From positions 121,117-185,116 of the forward strand of contig NZ_CVTD020000016.1 of the NCBI RefSeq assembly GCF_002904165.1: a DNA stretch of 64,000 nucleotides, read 5' to 3'. Under the pieces are notes generated by a model that worked only from the letters and a program-made list of their open reading frames with translations, was not told where the DNA came from and did no database searches. Below, piece after piece: positions 10,580-22,785 of the stretch (position 1 is the first letter of the stretch; the number at the start of each line of letters is the position of its first letter). A program made the translations under genes and the position numbers. The DNA comes from Herbinix hemicellulosilytica (GTDB lineage Bacteria; Bacillota; Clostridia; Lachnospirales; Lachnospiraceae).

Positions 10580-12988
10580 TTATTTTACAACAATATTTAC
10601 TATTTTACCGGGTACATAAATTTCTTTAATAATCGTACCTGATATTTTTCCTGCCAAAACTTCTTTAGCCTTATTTATGGCGGTTTCTTTGGATGCATCT
10701 GCAGGTATCATAACGGTACCCCTTGTTTTTCCGTTTATTTGTACCGCTATTTCTATTTCACTGTCCTTTAGCATTTCTTCATCATATGTCGGCCAGGTAT
10801 TTTTGAACACCGAAGTATCGTGGCCCATCTGTGCCCACAATTCTTCACTGATATGAGGAGCAAACGGAGCCAAAAGTATAATTGCAGTTTCTAATGTATC
10901 ACGGTCAATACCGCCTGCTTTTTTTACCAAATCAATCATCTTATTGTTATATTCCATAAAACCGCTTACAACAGTATTGAGACTGAAGTTCTCGAGCCTT
11001 GTGGTAATGTCATGAACAAACCTGTGTCTGAGCTTAATCATTTCCTGAGTCGGTTCAACAGTTTTATCCTTGTTATCCATTACCAGATTATAGAAGCGGT
11101 TCAGGAATCGGTATACACCGTCAATTCCCCTGTCATCCCATTCGGAATCCAGTTCGGGCGGTCCTACAAACAACTCATATAATCTTAATGAATCCCGGCC
11201 GTAATCCCTGACAAGATCGTCGGGTGAAACTACATTACCTTTGGATTTGCTCATTTTTGCCCCGTTCTTTACTATCATTCCCTGATTAAAGAGCCTTATG
11301 AAAGGTTCGTCAAAGTCTACCACTCCGATATCTTTCAGGAATTTTGTATAGAATCTGGAATATAACAGGTGCAGTACGGCATGTTCCACACCGCCGATAT
11401 ACATATCCACAGGTAAATACTTTTGCGCCTTTTCTTTGCTTACCAGTTCTTTGTCATTTTTGTTGTCCACATAACGCAGGAAATACCATGATGAACCTGC
11501 CCACTGAGGCATGGTGTTGGTTTCTCTCTTAGCCGGTTTTCCGCACTGAGGACAAGTGGTATTTACCCATTCATGAATATTGGCAAGGGGTGATTCACCA
11601 GTACCGGTCGGTTCATATTTTTCTACATCCGGAAGCAGCAAAGGCAGTTCTTCTTCGGGAACGGGAACGGGACCGCAGTCTTCGCAGTGAACGATAGGAA
11701 TAGGCTCGCCCCAATAACGCTGACGGGAGAATACCCAGTCACGCAGCTTGTAGTTTACCGTCTTTTTACCGATTCCCATCTTCTCCAGCAAATCCGGTAT
11801 CTCTTTTTTAGCGGTTTCAGAATCCATTCCGTTCCATTCACCGGAATTGATCATTATACCGGGCTCGGTATAAGCTTCATTTAGTTCAGGCACTTCTTTG
11901 CCGTCTTTTGATATAACCTGAATAATCGGAATACCGAATTTTTTAGCAAAATCAAAGTCTCTTTCATCATGGGCAGGAACACACATAATGGCACCTGTTC
12001 CGTAATCGGCAAGCACATAATCCGATATCCAGATAGGTATAGGCTTCTTGGTTAACGGGTTAATTGCATAGCTGCCGGTAAATACGCCGGTCTTTTCTTT
12101 ATCCTGCATACGGTCAACCGAAGATTTCATCAAAGCTTTTTGGATATACTCTTCTACCGCTTCTTTCTGCTCAGGTTTTGTCAGTTCACTTACCATGGCA
12201 TGTTCTGGAGCTAAGACCATAAATGTGGCACCGTATAAAGTATCGGGCCTTGTGGTATAAATTTTTATGGTCTTATCGCTTCCCTGTACCTCAAAGTCTA
12301 CCTCGGCACCGTAACTTTTTCCGATCCAGTCTGTCTGCATCTTCTTTACTTTTTCAGGCCAATCAAGCTTATTTAAATCCTCAAGCAGACGGTCCGCATA
12401 CTTTGTTATTCTTAACATCCACTGTTTTAAGTTCTTTTTTGTAACGGGAGTTCCGCAGCGTTCACACTCACCGTTAACAACTTCTTCGTTGGCAAGTCCT
12501 GTCTTACAGGAAGGGCACCAGTTAATAGGCATTTCTTTCTGATATGCAAGACCTGCCTTAAACATTTTTACGAAAATCCACTGGGTCCATTTATAAAATT
12601 CGGGATCGGTAGTGTTTACTTCCATATCCCAGTCATATATTGCGGATATATCTTCCAACTGTTTTTTGAATGTTGCTATGTTTTCTGCCGTAGATACTCT
12701 GGGATGTACGCCCATTTTTATGGCATAGTTTTCTGCAGGGAGGCCGAAAGCATCCCAGCCCATGGGGTGAATGATGTAGTAACCGTTAAGCAGCTTATAT
12801 CTGCTCCATACATCACTTATTACGTATCCTCTCCAGTGTCCTACGTGAAGACCGCTTCCCGACGGATAAGGAAACATATCCAGACAATAGTATTTGGGTT
12901 TTTTGCCGTCATTGACATTGACAGGATTTTCTTGCCAGTACTTTCTCCACTTTTTCTCTATTTCCTTATGGTTATAAGGTGTTGGCAT
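10580..12988 (-). CDS. leuS: Leucyl-tRNA synthetase
   Basis: This class I synthetase charges tRNA-Leu. The 802-residue length fits bacterial LeuS. It has the HIGH-type motif in YPSGSGLHVGHWRGY (near residue 42), zinc-ribbon cysteines in NWCPSCKTGLANEEV and CERCGTP, an editing (CP1) domain with TTRPDTLYGATF, and the KMSKS loop in NGAKMSKSKGN. AAGGAGG precedes the ATG. Expression is controlled by a T-box leader immediately upstream, so transcription should rise when tRNA-Leu is uncharged. The gene is monocistronic, closed by its own terminator. Confidence 0.98.
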   Translation of the reverse strand: MPTPYNHKEIEKKWRKYWQENPVNVNDGKKPKYYCLDMFPYPSGSGLHVGHWRGYVISDVWSRYKLLNGYYIIHPMGWDAFGLPAENYAIKMGVHPRVSTAENIATFKKQLEDISAIYDWDMEVNTTDPEFYKWTQWIFVKMFKAGLAYQKEMPINWCPSCKTGLANEEVVNGECERCGTPVTKKNLKQWMLRITKYADRLLEDLNKLDWPEKVKKMQTDWIGKSYGAEVDFEVQGSDKTIKIYTTRPDTLYGATFMVLAPEHAMVSELTKPEQKEAVEEYIQKALMKSSVDRMQDKEKTGVFTGSYAINPLTKKPIPIWISDYVLADYGTGAIMCVPAHDERDFDFAKKFGIPIIQVISKDGKEVPELNEAYTEPGIMINSGEWNGMDSETAKKEIPDLLEKMGIGKKTVNYKLRDWVFSRQRYWGEPIPIVHCEDCGPVPVPEEELPLLLPDVEKYEPTGTGESPLANIHEWVNTTCPQCGKPAKRETNTMPQWAGSSWYFLRYVDNKNDKELVSKEKAQKYLPVDMYIGGVEHAVLHLLYSRFYTKFLKDIGVVDFDEPFIRLFNQGMIVKNGAKMSKSKGNVVSPDDLVRDYGRDSLRLYELFVGPPELDSEWDDRGIDGVYRFLNRFYNLVMDNKDKTVEPTQEMIKLRHRFVHDITTRLENFSLNTVVSGFMEYNNKMIDLVKKAGGIDRDTLETAIILLAPFAPHISEELWAQMGHDTSVFKNTWPTYDEEMLKDSEIEIAVQINGKTRGTVMIPADASKETAINKAKEVLAGKISGTIIKEIYVPGKIVNIVVK

Positions 12989-13105
12989 TCTTTTCTCCTC
13001 CTTATTTACTTTTCAGATAAATATTGGTGTAAAATCTTTATATCCTTATAATGCAGCTGTAAGATTTATAAGCAGGAAGCTTTGTAAATTTTAAATATTA
13101 TATAA

Positions 13106-13340
13106 CAAAAAAACCTTTCATCTGCATAGAGACGAAAGGTAATTTCCGCGGTACCACTCTAATTCGCAATAATACTTATTGCGCACTTATAACCTTTAAC
13201 GGGGATTATCCGTTCCGACCTACTGAAAATTCAGCCGGAAAGCTCCGAGGCGAGTTGGGAGACCGTTGCTGCTGCCTTCCACCGACCGGCAGCTCTCTGA
13301 AAGCACATCTTCTCTTAATACTCCTCTTCACAGCTTTTTT
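13106..13340 (-). promoter_or_regulatory. T-box leader (leucine) with terminator, controlling leuS
   Basis: On the minus strand the T-box sequence AGAGTGGTACCGCGG lies at 13146-13160 and is followed by a terminator (arms 13113-13119 and 13134-13140 plus flanking pairs) and a run of seven T. Stem I is visible upstream, with CTC at 13252-13254 in the context CAACTCGCC as the likely specifier, a leucine codon. Uncharged tRNA-Leu pairing with TGGT would favour the antiterminator. Confidence 0.92.
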
Positions 13341-13388
13341 CAATATAATTTTTATTAATTTAATAAATAAAATATAATATACTTAATA

Positions 13389-13416
13389 AATATAGCACTA
13401 CTTCCGCTTTTGTCAA
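13389..13416 (-). promoter_or_regulatory. Promoter of the leuS T-box transcript
   Basis: A consensus TTGACA (13411-13416) and TATATT (13389-13394) are separated by 16 nt on the minus strand, about 50 nt before stem I. Confidence 0.65.
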
Positions 13417-13469
13417 GTATCTCTTACTTAATATTTCCCGGGCTTTAAGGGTACTTCACAATTTTCAAT

Positions 13470-13844
13470 TCAAATTTCACTCTTTAAAATCTGGGACTTT
13501 AATTTTTTTACTTTTTTGAAAAACGGAACTGTTCCAATAACACTAACCAGTATCTGTAATATAAGGCAAATTATTAAGTTTATACGTTTAGTTTCAAAAT
13601 ATAAACATGAAACAAGGCCGATTATTATGGTTATGGCTGTAATTAATAATGTTACTTTCAGAATATCCATTCTTAATACTCTTCTGCTTTCTAATGACAA
13701 TTTTTCAAGATCATCCTTATTCATATATATAAGCCCAATATCTCCGCGCATATCTTTAAATGATTTAACGGTCAGGACTGAAAATAATGTAATTCCTGTA
13801 ACAAAAAAAATTTCAGGTACAATAAAGAACTCATACATAGCCAT
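13470..13844 (-). CDS. Small membrane protein of unknown function
   Basis: This 124-residue protein has an N-terminal hydrophobic segment (FFIVPEIFFVTGITLFSVL), a charged cytoplasmic-looking stretch (about 26-60), and two further hydrophobic segments (VTLLITAITIIIGLVSCLYF and LIICLILQILVSVIGTV), then a lysine-rich tail. I do not recognise the family. GGTGGGAG about 8 nt before the ATG supports translation. It lies alone between the leuS promoter and the divergent dedA-like gene. A longer opposite-strand frame overlaps but has no ribosome site and an unlikely composition. Confidence 0.65.
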   Translation of the reverse strand: MAMYEFFIVPEIFFVTGITLFSVLTVKSFKDMRGDIGLIYMNKDDLEKLSLESRRVLRMDILKVTLLITAITIIIGLVSCLYFETKRINLIICLILQILVSVIGTVPFFKKVKKLKSQILKSEI

Positions 13845-14075
13845 AAAGACACTCCCACCTTATTTAAATTATATTTCTTTCGGCTTTTCTTATATTATAA
13901 CAAATACAAAATATTTACAAATTAAAATATGCTTAAAAAATATTTATAAATTACAAAACCTATCGATACAGCAGGGGTTTAAATCTTTACAAATACGCTT
14001 ATTAATAATATGTATGCAAATCATAAAATACAGTTAAAATAATATACTTAAAATAAATATCAAAACGGAGGTTTT

Positions 14076-14690
14076 ATGGGCTTTATTACTGATTTTATTA
14101 AAGAGTACGGTCTTTTTGCTATTTTTCTGATAATAATGCTTGAATATGCCTGTTTTCCTGTTTCCAGTGAAATTGTTCTTCCCCTTTCCGGGGCTGTTGC
14201 CTCTATAAATAACATTCATTTTCTAGTAATCCTGCCTGTAAGCGTAATTGCAGGTTTGATAGGAACCGGCCTTTGTTATGCCATAGGCTGGTTCGGAGGC
14301 GCTGCTATCATAAATTCAATCATACGAAAATTCCCCAAAGCAGAAAAATCTATTAAAGCCTCATATGAAAAATTTAACGAAAACGGAGCCTGGGCCGTAT
14401 GCATCGGCCGAGTTATTCCCCTTATCCGTACATATATAGCATTAGTTGCAGGAGCGGCAAAATTAAACCCTGCCACATATTTTCCCTCATCTTTCCTTGG
14501 TATTACCATATGGAATACCCTTTTAATAGGCTTGGGATACTCCCTTAGGGAAAATTATGACAGGGTAGCGTCATATTACCAACGCTATAAACATAATCTG
14601 ATTCCCGTAATTTTTATTTGCTTCGTATATTTAATCTTAAACCGTATTCTTAAAAAAAGAAAAAACAAAAAAATCGAAAGCCAAACATAA
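14076..14690 (+). CDS. DedA-family membrane protein
   Basis: DedA (SNARE-associated/VTT) proteins are polytopic membrane proteins, some now linked to lipid-carrier recycling. This 204-residue protein has the family pattern: an N-terminal re-entrant region with EYACFPVSSEIVLP, a middle AGLIGTGLCYAIGWFGG, the conserved arginine-containing GRVIPLIRTYIALVAGAAK, and a C-terminal anchor with a lysine-rich tail. GGAGG lies before the ATG. It is divergent from the preceding small membrane gene and convergent with the MATE gene; no partner is adjacent. Confidence 0.9.
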   Translation: MGFITDFIKEYGLFAIFLIIMLEYACFPVSSEIVLPLSGAVASINNIHFLVILPVSVIAGLIGTGLCYAIGWFGGAAIINSIIRKFPKAEKSIKASYEKFNENGAWAVCIGRVIPLIRTYIALVAGAAKLNPATYFPSSFLGITIWNTLLIGLGYSLRENYDRVASYYQRYKHNLIPVIFICFVYLILNRILKKRKNKKIESQT

Positions 14691-14736
14691 AGGCGAAATT
14701 TTTTATATTTTAATTACTAGGCCGTTTCAAAATATA

Positions 14737-16089
14737 TTATCCTACGACGGATTTATTTTTCCATCTGCCCGATAATACCCTGACGGTTCCTACTATACCT
14801 GTGACAAACCATGTTAAAGCCGTTGCAAGAAAAATTCCTCTGTATCCGATAGTAACGGACAAGTATTTGGAGAAAATAACCCTGCATACAACTTCTATCA
14901 ATCCCATTATCATGGGAATTCTTATATCACCAGCACCGCTAAGGAAATTTCTTGTTACAAAAATCATGCCAAGAAAGCTATAAAACATACAAGTGATCCT
15001 TATTCCCTCAACACCGTATAGTACCACATCAAACTCATCTTTTTTGGTAAAGAGCATCATTATGTATTGACCGCAAAAATACATCACAGGCAGCATAACC
15101 AGACTAAATATTATGGCTATAACAGTTGCAGATTTCATCCCTTTTTTTACCCGGTCCAATTTCTTAGCCCCTATATTCTGTCCGGTAAATGCCGCAACAG
15201 CGGCACCTAAAGACATAAAAGGCTGCATGACAAGCTGTTCAATCCTGTTGACAACCGTATAAGCCGCCGTTATTACAGTTTCATTGAAGCTGTTAATAAC
15301 CGACTGTAAAGCTAACATCGATACCGATACAAAGGAATTTTGCAAAGCCACAGGGATACCGAAGCGGATACACTTTATAAATATATCCCGGTCAGGTTTA
15401 AGTTCTTTAATAGGTATACGAAGAAATTTAATTTTGATTAGGGCATATATAATACAACCTATGGCTGATACATATTGAGATATTATTGTTGCTATGGCAA
15501 CACCTGCAACATTCCAGTGAAATGCAATTACAAAAATCAGATCCAAAATAACATTAAGGACACTTGCCACAATCAAAAATACCAGAGGAGTTATAGTATC
15601 GCCAAGGGCCCGCAAAACAGCGGACATGCCGTTATAACCTGCAATACCCAAAATACCTAGTAAGGATAATTTCATATATAGTTCCGACTGATCAATTATA
15701 TCCGGATGAGTATCCAACAGTTCCAACAAGGGACGGCAAACAAAAAAACCTGCTATCCCCATGATAACAGATGCCAGAAATACTACATATATGGCTGTAG
15801 CAAAACTCTTCCTTACGTTATCATAATCTCCCGCACCGAAATATTGGGATATTACAATGGATATACCAGCCGAAAGGCCGAAGGTTAATCCGAATATAAG
15901 AAATATGGATGAGCCTGTTGCACCTATTGCCGCCAGGGCATCCTTATTTACGAATTTTCCTACAACTATGGAGTCTACCATATTATAAAACTGCTGAAAG
16001 ATATTTCCGATAAGCATTGGGCCGGTAAAAGCCAATAACAATTTTAAAGGCCTGTCTTTAGTCATATCACGCACTAGAGTTCTGGACAT
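14737..16089 (-). CDS. MATE-family efflux transporter
   Basis: This 450-residue, 12-segment transporter belongs to the MATE branch that exchanges cations for drugs or metabolites. It shows the duplicated MatE domain, with FQQFYNMVDSIVVGKFV near the start and the second half beginning around IRFGIPVALQNSFVSVS. I start it at ATG 16089 (MSRTLVRDM), which has AGAGGTG just upstream, instead of the in-frame start at 16131, which lacks one. It is convergent with dedA and divergent from the Ca2+-ATPase. The substrate cannot be deduced. Confidence 0.92.
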   Translation of the reverse strand: MSRTLVRDMTKDRPLKLLLAFTGPMLIGNIFQQFYNMVDSIVVGKFVNKDALAAIGATGSSIFLIFGLTFGLSAGISIVISQYFGAGDYDNVRKSFATAIYVVFLASVIMGIAGFFVCRPLLELLDTHPDIIDQSELYMKLSLLGILGIAGYNGMSAVLRALGDTITPLVFLIVASVLNVILDLIFVIAFHWNVAGVAIATIISQYVSAIGCIIYALIKIKFLRIPIKELKPDRDIFIKCIRFGIPVALQNSFVSVSMLALQSVINSFNETVITAAYTVVNRIEQLVMQPFMSLGAAVAAFTGQNIGAKKLDRVKKGMKSATVIAIIFSLVMLPVMYFCGQYIMMLFTKKDEFDVVLYGVEGIRITCMFYSFLGMIFVTRNFLSGAGDIRIPMIMGLIEVVCRVIFSKYLSVTIGYRGIFLATALTWFVTGIVGTVRVLSGRWKNKSVVG

Positions 16090-16291
16090 ATATACACCTC
16101 TTTGGAAATTTTTCTTAATTAATATAGTCAATTAACTAATCTAAAATATGTATCATATTATACTAAATTTAAATCAGTTGTAAATGTATTATTTGATAAG
16201 AAAGATGTCGCATTCCCAAAAACGCTTTTCTTACATATTCCCCCCTTATCCTCATATAATTATAGAAGATTGACCAAACAAGGAGTGAAAT

Positions 16292-18964
16292 ATGCATTGG
16301 CATAGTTTATCCATCGAAGAGACCATAAGGGAGTTAAAAACGGATATTAACAAAGGTCTTTCCCAAAACGATGTTAAAGAAAGACAAAAGCAATACGGAA
16401 AAAATATTTTAGAAGCAAAAAAAGGCAAAAATCTGTTGCAGAAATTTATTGCGCAGTTTGCCGACTTTATGATAATTGTGTTAATTTGTGCCGCAATAGT
16501 TTCCCTGGCAGTATCATATATGGACGGTAACCCGGATTTTGTTGATCCGGTTATTATACTCATGATTATTTTTTTAAACGCATTTTTGGGAGTGTTGCAG
16601 GAAAGCAGGGCTGAAAAAGCTTTGGAAGCACTGAAAAAAATGGCCGCACCTACCGCCCATGTCCTAAGGGAAAGCAGGGTAAGCGAAATTCCGTCCTCGG
16701 AACTGGTTCCGGGTGACGTAGTCATATTGGAAACAGGCTGCTTTGTACCGGCCGATTGCAGGTTAGTCCACAGTGTCAATCTTAAAGTTGAAGAAGCTTC
16801 CCTGACCGGAGAATCCCATCCGGTAGAAAAAAGTGCAAATGTCCGTTTGCTACCCGAAACCAATCTTGCCGACAGAAAAAACATGGTTATGGCCACAAGT
16901 ACGGTCCTCTACGGAAGAGGAGTAGGTGTAGTTACAGCTACGGGCATGAATACGCAGGTAGGCCACATAGCCAGGATGATTATGGAAGACGATACCCCGG
17001 ATACTCCTCTGCAAAAAAGGCTGGCTAAAACAGGCAAGGTACTTGGGATATCCGCCCTAATCATCTGTATTATGGTTTTTCTGGTTGGAATATATAAGAA
17101 ACTGCCTCCATTTGATATGTTTATGACCTCCGTAAGCCTTGCTGTGGCGGCAATTCCTGAAGGTCTTCCGGCTATCGTAACCATTATGCTTTCTTTGGGT
17201 GTACAAAGGATGGCAAAGAAAAATGCGGTAATACGAAAACTTCCTGCTGTAGAAACCCTGGGAAGTGCTACGGTAATATGTTCGGATAAGACAGGAACCT
17301 TGACTCAAAACGTTATGACAGTAACGGAAATAGCTTCCGTAAACGGAAAAGAAGAAATGAAAAGCGATTTTGGGTTCTTCCTGCTTTCTCATGCCGCCCT
17401 ATGCAGTGATTCGATACTTCAGACCGAAAACAGCCTGCCTGTAATCAGCGGAGAACCCACAGAAAAAGCTTTGGTTCTGGCTGCATATAATACAGGAGCC
17501 GATAAAAACCAATTGGACCTGGCATATCCAAGAATATATGAAATCCCATTTGATTCTGCCAGAAAACTGATGACTACGGTACATAAATCTTCCGAGATAA
17601 CCGCTTACAGAAGTATTACCAAAGGAGCGTATGATGTTTTAATTGAACGATGCACCCATATTTATAAAGACGGCAAACCTCATCCTCTATCTGTACGGGA
17701 TAAAAACAAACTTAACTCCATAAACAACACCATGACGGGCAGGGCCTTAAGAGTTATTGCCGTTGCCTATAAAAACCTTTCCAGGTTTAATCCCACAACC
17801 GACGCTTCATCCCTTGAAAAGGATTTAATATTTATCGGACTGATTGGGATGATTGATCCTCCCCGTAAGGAAGTAAAAGAAGCCGTAAGAGTATGCAAAC
17901 AGGCAGGAATTAAACCGGTCATGATCACCGGAGACCATATACTTACCGCCCAGGCTATTGCCAAAGATCTTGGTATACTTACAAATCCCGCTGAAGCCAT
18001 AACCGGAGAAGAATTATCGAGAATTTCGGATGAACGGCTAAACGACACCATATCCCGTTACAGTGTTTTTGCCCGGGTATCTCCCGAACATAAGGTAAGA
18101 ATTGTTAAAGCCTATCAGAACAGGGGCGAAGTTGTTGCCATGACCGGTGACGGGGTAAACGACGCGCCAGCCCTGAAAGCCGCAGACATAGGCTGTGCCA
18201 TGGGTATTTCCGGAACGGATGTGGCAAAGAAAGCTTCGGATATGATACTTACGGATGATAATTTTGCGACAATTGTATACGCCGTACAGGAAGGAAGAGG
18301 CATATACGAAAATATTAAAAAGGCCATTCATTTTCTTCTTTCCAGCAATATCGGAGAAATCCTTACCATTTTTGCTGCTATATTGTTTGGCCTTCCGTCC
18401 CCTTTGGTGGCTGTGCAACTGCTTTGGGTAAACCTGGTGACAGACTCCCTTCCCGCAATTTCTTTGGGAGTTGAGCCGGCTCCCAAAGACATAATGAAAA
18501 GGAAACCCATATCGCCTAAAAAAGGTATGTTTGCGGACGGCCTTGCCTTACAGATTGTGATAGAAGGCATACTAATAGGCTCCCTGGCCCTTACGGCATT
18601 CGTAATCGGTGTCAGGTACTATGACCACCACAGCCTCCATGAGAGTAATACCTTTATCCCTTGGGTCGGAAGAACCATGGCTTTTTCCGTTTTAAGCCTG
18701 TCGCAACTGTTTCATTCCTTTAACATGAGAAGCCACCGTTCCCTTTCCGAAATCGGCATTTTTACCAACAAAAAACTGGTAATATCTTTCCTTATATGTT
18801 CTTTATTGCAAATTTCGGTAGTATCCGTACCTCCTTTAGCCAGGGTATTTCAAGTTGTACCTTTAAGTATCCGCCAATGGGCTATTGTACTCATGCTTTC
18901 TATGGCACCTATTGTTGTCGTGGAACTTCAGAAAAAATTTAATAATAAAAGACATTCCTCTTGA
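16292..18964 (+). CDS. P-type Ca2+-transporting ATPase (P2 type)
   Basis: This 890-residue pump has all P-type landmarks: the actuator motif SLTGESHPVEK, the TM4 motif AAIPEGLPAIVT that carries the calcium-site glutamate in SERCA-like pumps, the phosphorylated aspartate D332 in CSDKTGTLTQN, and the hinge MTGDGVNDAPALKAADIG. The C-terminal six-helix domain includes LWVNLVTDSLPAISLG, also typical of P2A/P2B calcium pumps. No N-terminal metal-binding domain is present. Its role would be calcium export from the cytoplasm. AAGGAG precedes the ATG. It may share a transcript with the small gene at 19023. Confidence 0.94.
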   Translation: MHWHSLSIEETIRELKTDINKGLSQNDVKERQKQYGKNILEAKKGKNLLQKFIAQFADFMIIVLICAAIVSLAVSYMDGNPDFVDPVIILMIIFLNAFLGVLQESRAEKALEALKKMAAPTAHVLRESRVSEIPSSELVPGDVVILETGCFVPADCRLVHSVNLKVEEASLTGESHPVEKSANVRLLPETNLADRKNMVMATSTVLYGRGVGVVTATGMNTQVGHIARMIMEDDTPDTPLQKRLAKTGKVLGISALIICIMVFLVGIYKKLPPFDMFMTSVSLAVAAIPEGLPAIVTIMLSLGVQRMAKKNAVIRKLPAVETLGSATVICSDKTGTLTQNVMTVTEIASVNGKEEMKSDFGFFLLSHAALCSDSILQTENSLPVISGEPTEKALVLAAYNTGADKNQLDLAYPRIYEIPFDSARKLMTTVHKSSEITAYRSITKGAYDVLIERCTHIYKDGKPHPLSVRDKNKLNSINNTMTGRALRVIAVAYKNLSRFNPTTDASSLEKDLIFIGLIGMIDPPRKEVKEAVRVCKQAGIKPVMITGDHILTAQAIAKDLGILTNPAEAITGEELSRISDERLNDTISRYSVFARVSPEHKVRIVKAYQNRGEVVAMTGDGVNDAPALKAADIGCAMGISGTDVAKKASDMILTDDNFATIVYAVQEGRGIYENIKKAIHFLLSSNIGEILTIFAAILFGLPSPLVAVQLLWVNLVTDSLPAISLGVEPAPKDIMKRKPISPKKGMFADGLALQIVIEGILIGSLALTAFVIGVRYYDHHSLHESNTFIPWVGRTMAFSVLSLSQLFHSFNMRSHRSLSEIGIFTNKKLVISFLICSLLQISVVSVPPLARVFQVVPLSIRQWAIVLMLSMAPIVVVELQKKFNNKRHSS

Positions 18965-19022
18965 AATTTTAAAAGATCCATTTTATATTAAAATTATCAG
19001 CTAGACAAAAAGAGGTGAGAGC

Positions 19023-19217
19023 ATGCCGGAAATCAGTCATGCTTTTGATCCACTTAGACCCTATGATGATTCGATGTGGGACAGATTCAGCCTGTATGAC
19101 AACATGCCTTATACCTGGGATTCGAATATCGAGAAAAAAATATCACTGATAAGCGGAAATCTAATAAAAAGTTACAGATGTGTATTAACAGATGAACCAT
19201 ATGTGATAAAAAACTAA
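19023..19217 (+). CDS. Small hypothetical protein (64 aa)
   Basis: The product is a 64-residue acidic, aromatic-rich polypeptide (SMWDRFSLYDNMPYTWD in the middle) with no membrane segment or known motif. AAAGAGGTGAG precedes the ATG at a good distance, and the gene follows the Ca2+-ATPase by 58 bp on the same strand, so it is probably expressed with it. I do not recognise a family. Confidence 0.55.
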   Translation: MPEISHAFDPLRPYDDSMWDRFSLYDNMPYTWDSNIEKKISLISGNLIKSYRCVLTDEPYVIKN

Positions 19218-19382
19218 ATAAACTTACCGGCAAAATCAAATCTTCTGATAGAATCTAATTTTAAGATATATGATTTAAACAGATAAACAGAATATACGGC
19301 AGGCTTTATGTGTAAATACGATATTATAATTATTTAGTGCTTAATAATTCTAATTCTAAAATGAAAGTTACATAAAAGTAAG

Positions 19383-19427
19383 AAAAGGCTTTCTATAATT
19401 AATTTACTTAATCATAGAAAGCCTTTT
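19383..19427. terminator. Bidirectional terminator between the 64-aa gene and enolase
   Basis: A perfect 14-bp stem (AAAAGGCTTTCTAT with ATAGAAAGCCTTTT) flanks a 17-nt loop. T-rich tails occur on both strands (TTTTAATTTTTT on plus), so it can end both convergent transcripts. Confidence 0.85.
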
Positions 19428-19480
19428 AATTTTTTGTATTCTTATAAATTAACTCAAATTTAAGTCTAAATCCTTAATAA

Positions 19481-21208
<1,728 letters not shown>

Positions 21209-22714
21209 ATGAGCAAAACATTTGAAAAACTTCAACCGTATCTTGATAAGGTTATGGCATTACAAACCGCAAGAAATCTGTTTGAATGGGATTCTCAGAC
21301 TCTGGCGCCTATTGAGTCAACTGACTACACATCAAAAGTTATCGGTATTTTAGCTGATGAATATATGAAATGCCTTACATGCGACGAAGTAAAAAAACTT
21401 GTAAAAAAGCTTAAAGAAGACAAGGAACAGGAAGAACTTACTTCCAATGAAAAAGCAATAATTCACGAACTTAATAAGACTATCGAAGAACTTGAAAGCA
21501 TACCGCCCCAGGAATTCAGAGAATTTAACGAATTTACTTCCCTGTCTAACCGGGCATGGGTAAAGGCAAAAAAAGAAAACGACTACAGCCATTTTGCCCC
21601 TTATCTGAAAAAAGTAATAGAATTCAAAAAGAAATTTGCCAAATACCGGGCTAAAAATAATCAGGAGCCTTATGAAGTAATGCTCAAAGATTTTGAGGAA
21701 TGCTTCGGAATTAAGGATCTTGATTCCTTCTTTGATAAAATCAAAAAAGAAATCGTCCCTTTATTAAAAGAGGTAGCTAAAAAAGCAGATACCGTTGATA
21801 AGGATTATAACTTTTTAAAATATGATATTGAAAAGCAGAAAGAATTCTGCAAATTCTTAGCCGGATATATAGGTTTTGACTTTAATAAAGGAGTAATTGC
21901 AGAAAGCGCTCATCCTTTTACCTTAAACCTTCATAATCATGATGTACGCATAACTAACAGATTTATTGAAAATAACCTGGAAAGCGCTATATTTTCGGTA
22001 ATACATGAAGGCGGCCATGCCATTTACGAAATGAACATTGACGATTCAATAACAATGACACCGGTGGGTAAAGGTACATCCATGGGAATGCATGAATCTC
22101 AATCAAGATTTTATGAAAATATTATAGGCCGCAGTGAAGCTTTCTGGACTCCTATTTATCAGAAACTTGTCGATACCTATCCGGAAAACCTTAGAAATGT
22201 AAGCCTTAAACAATTTATAAAAGGAATCAATAAGGCTGAACCTAGCCTTATTCGTACTGAAGCGGATGAGCTATCTTATCCTTTGCATATCATTATCCGT
22301 TATGAAATAGAAAGAATGATATTTACCGAGGATGTTGATATAGAGCGGCTGCCGGAAATATGGAATAAAAAATATGAAGAATATTTAGGCCTTACTCCTC
22401 CCAATTATTCTCAAGGCATTCTTCAGGATACCCATTGGTCCTATGGTGAGTTCGGATATTTCCCCTCCTATGCCATCGGATCTGCGGTTGCCGCACAATT
22501 ATATGCCAAAATTAAAGAAGTCATGCCTTTTGAAGAGTATTTGAGAGAAGGTAATCTGCTCCCTATACGGGAATATTTGAGAGATAATATCCACAAGTAC
22601 GGTGCCACAAAAAATACAAACCAAATTCTTTTGGATGTGACAGGTGAAGAATTTAATGCCGACTATTATGTAAAATACCTGAAGGAAAAATATGAGAAGC
22701 TATATGAACTGTAA
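21209..22714 (+). CDS. M32-family carboxypeptidase (carboxypeptidase Taq type)
   Basis: M32 enzymes are cytoplasmic metallocarboxypeptidases with broad C-terminal specificity. The 501-residue length and almost fully helical composition fit. The zinc site HEGGH spans residues 266-270 in VIHEGGHAIYE, with the downstream glutamate in GMHESQSRFYENIIGRS, the family signature IRTEADELSYPLHIIIRYE, and TPPNYSQGILQDTHWSYG. There is no signal peptide. AAAGGTG precedes the ATG. The gene is monocistronic, closed by the terminator at 22786. Confidence 0.95.
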   Translation: MSKTFEKLQPYLDKVMALQTARNLFEWDSQTLAPIESTDYTSKVIGILADEYMKCLTCDEVKKLVKKLKEDKEQEELTSNEKAIIHELNKTIEELESIPPQEFREFNEFTSLSNRAWVKAKKENDYSHFAPYLKKVIEFKKKFAKYRAKNNQEPYEVMLKDFEECFGIKDLDSFFDKIKKEIVPLLKEVAKKADTVDKDYNFLKYDIEKQKEFCKFLAGYIGFDFNKGVIAESAHPFTLNLHNHDVRITNRFIENNLESAIFSVIHEGGHAIYEMNIDDSITMTPVGKGTSMGMHESQSRFYENIIGRSEAFWTPIYQKLVDTYPENLRNVSLKQFIKGINKAEPSLIRTEADELSYPLHIIIRYEIERMIFTEDVDIERLPEIWNKKYEEYLGLTPPNYSQGILQDTHWSYGEFGYFPSYAIGSAVAAQLYAKIKEVMPFEEYLREGNLLPIREYLRDNIHKYGATKNTNQILLDVTGEEFNADYYVKYLKEKYEKLYEL

Positions 22715-22785
22715 TAACAAGTATTTATGAATCCATAAAATCTAAGTGTATAATGAAGCTTTTTCATTTATTTTTTTAAACATAT

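Noticed and set aside
13516..14037. Long plus-strand frame opposite the small membrane protein gene
   Set aside because: No ribosome binding site, runs through the dedA upstream region, and the opposite frame has a good site and a membrane protein profile.
16252..18570. Several minus-strand frames across the Ca2+-ATPase gene
   Set aside because: Antisense to a fully conserved P-type ATPase and lacking ribosome sites.
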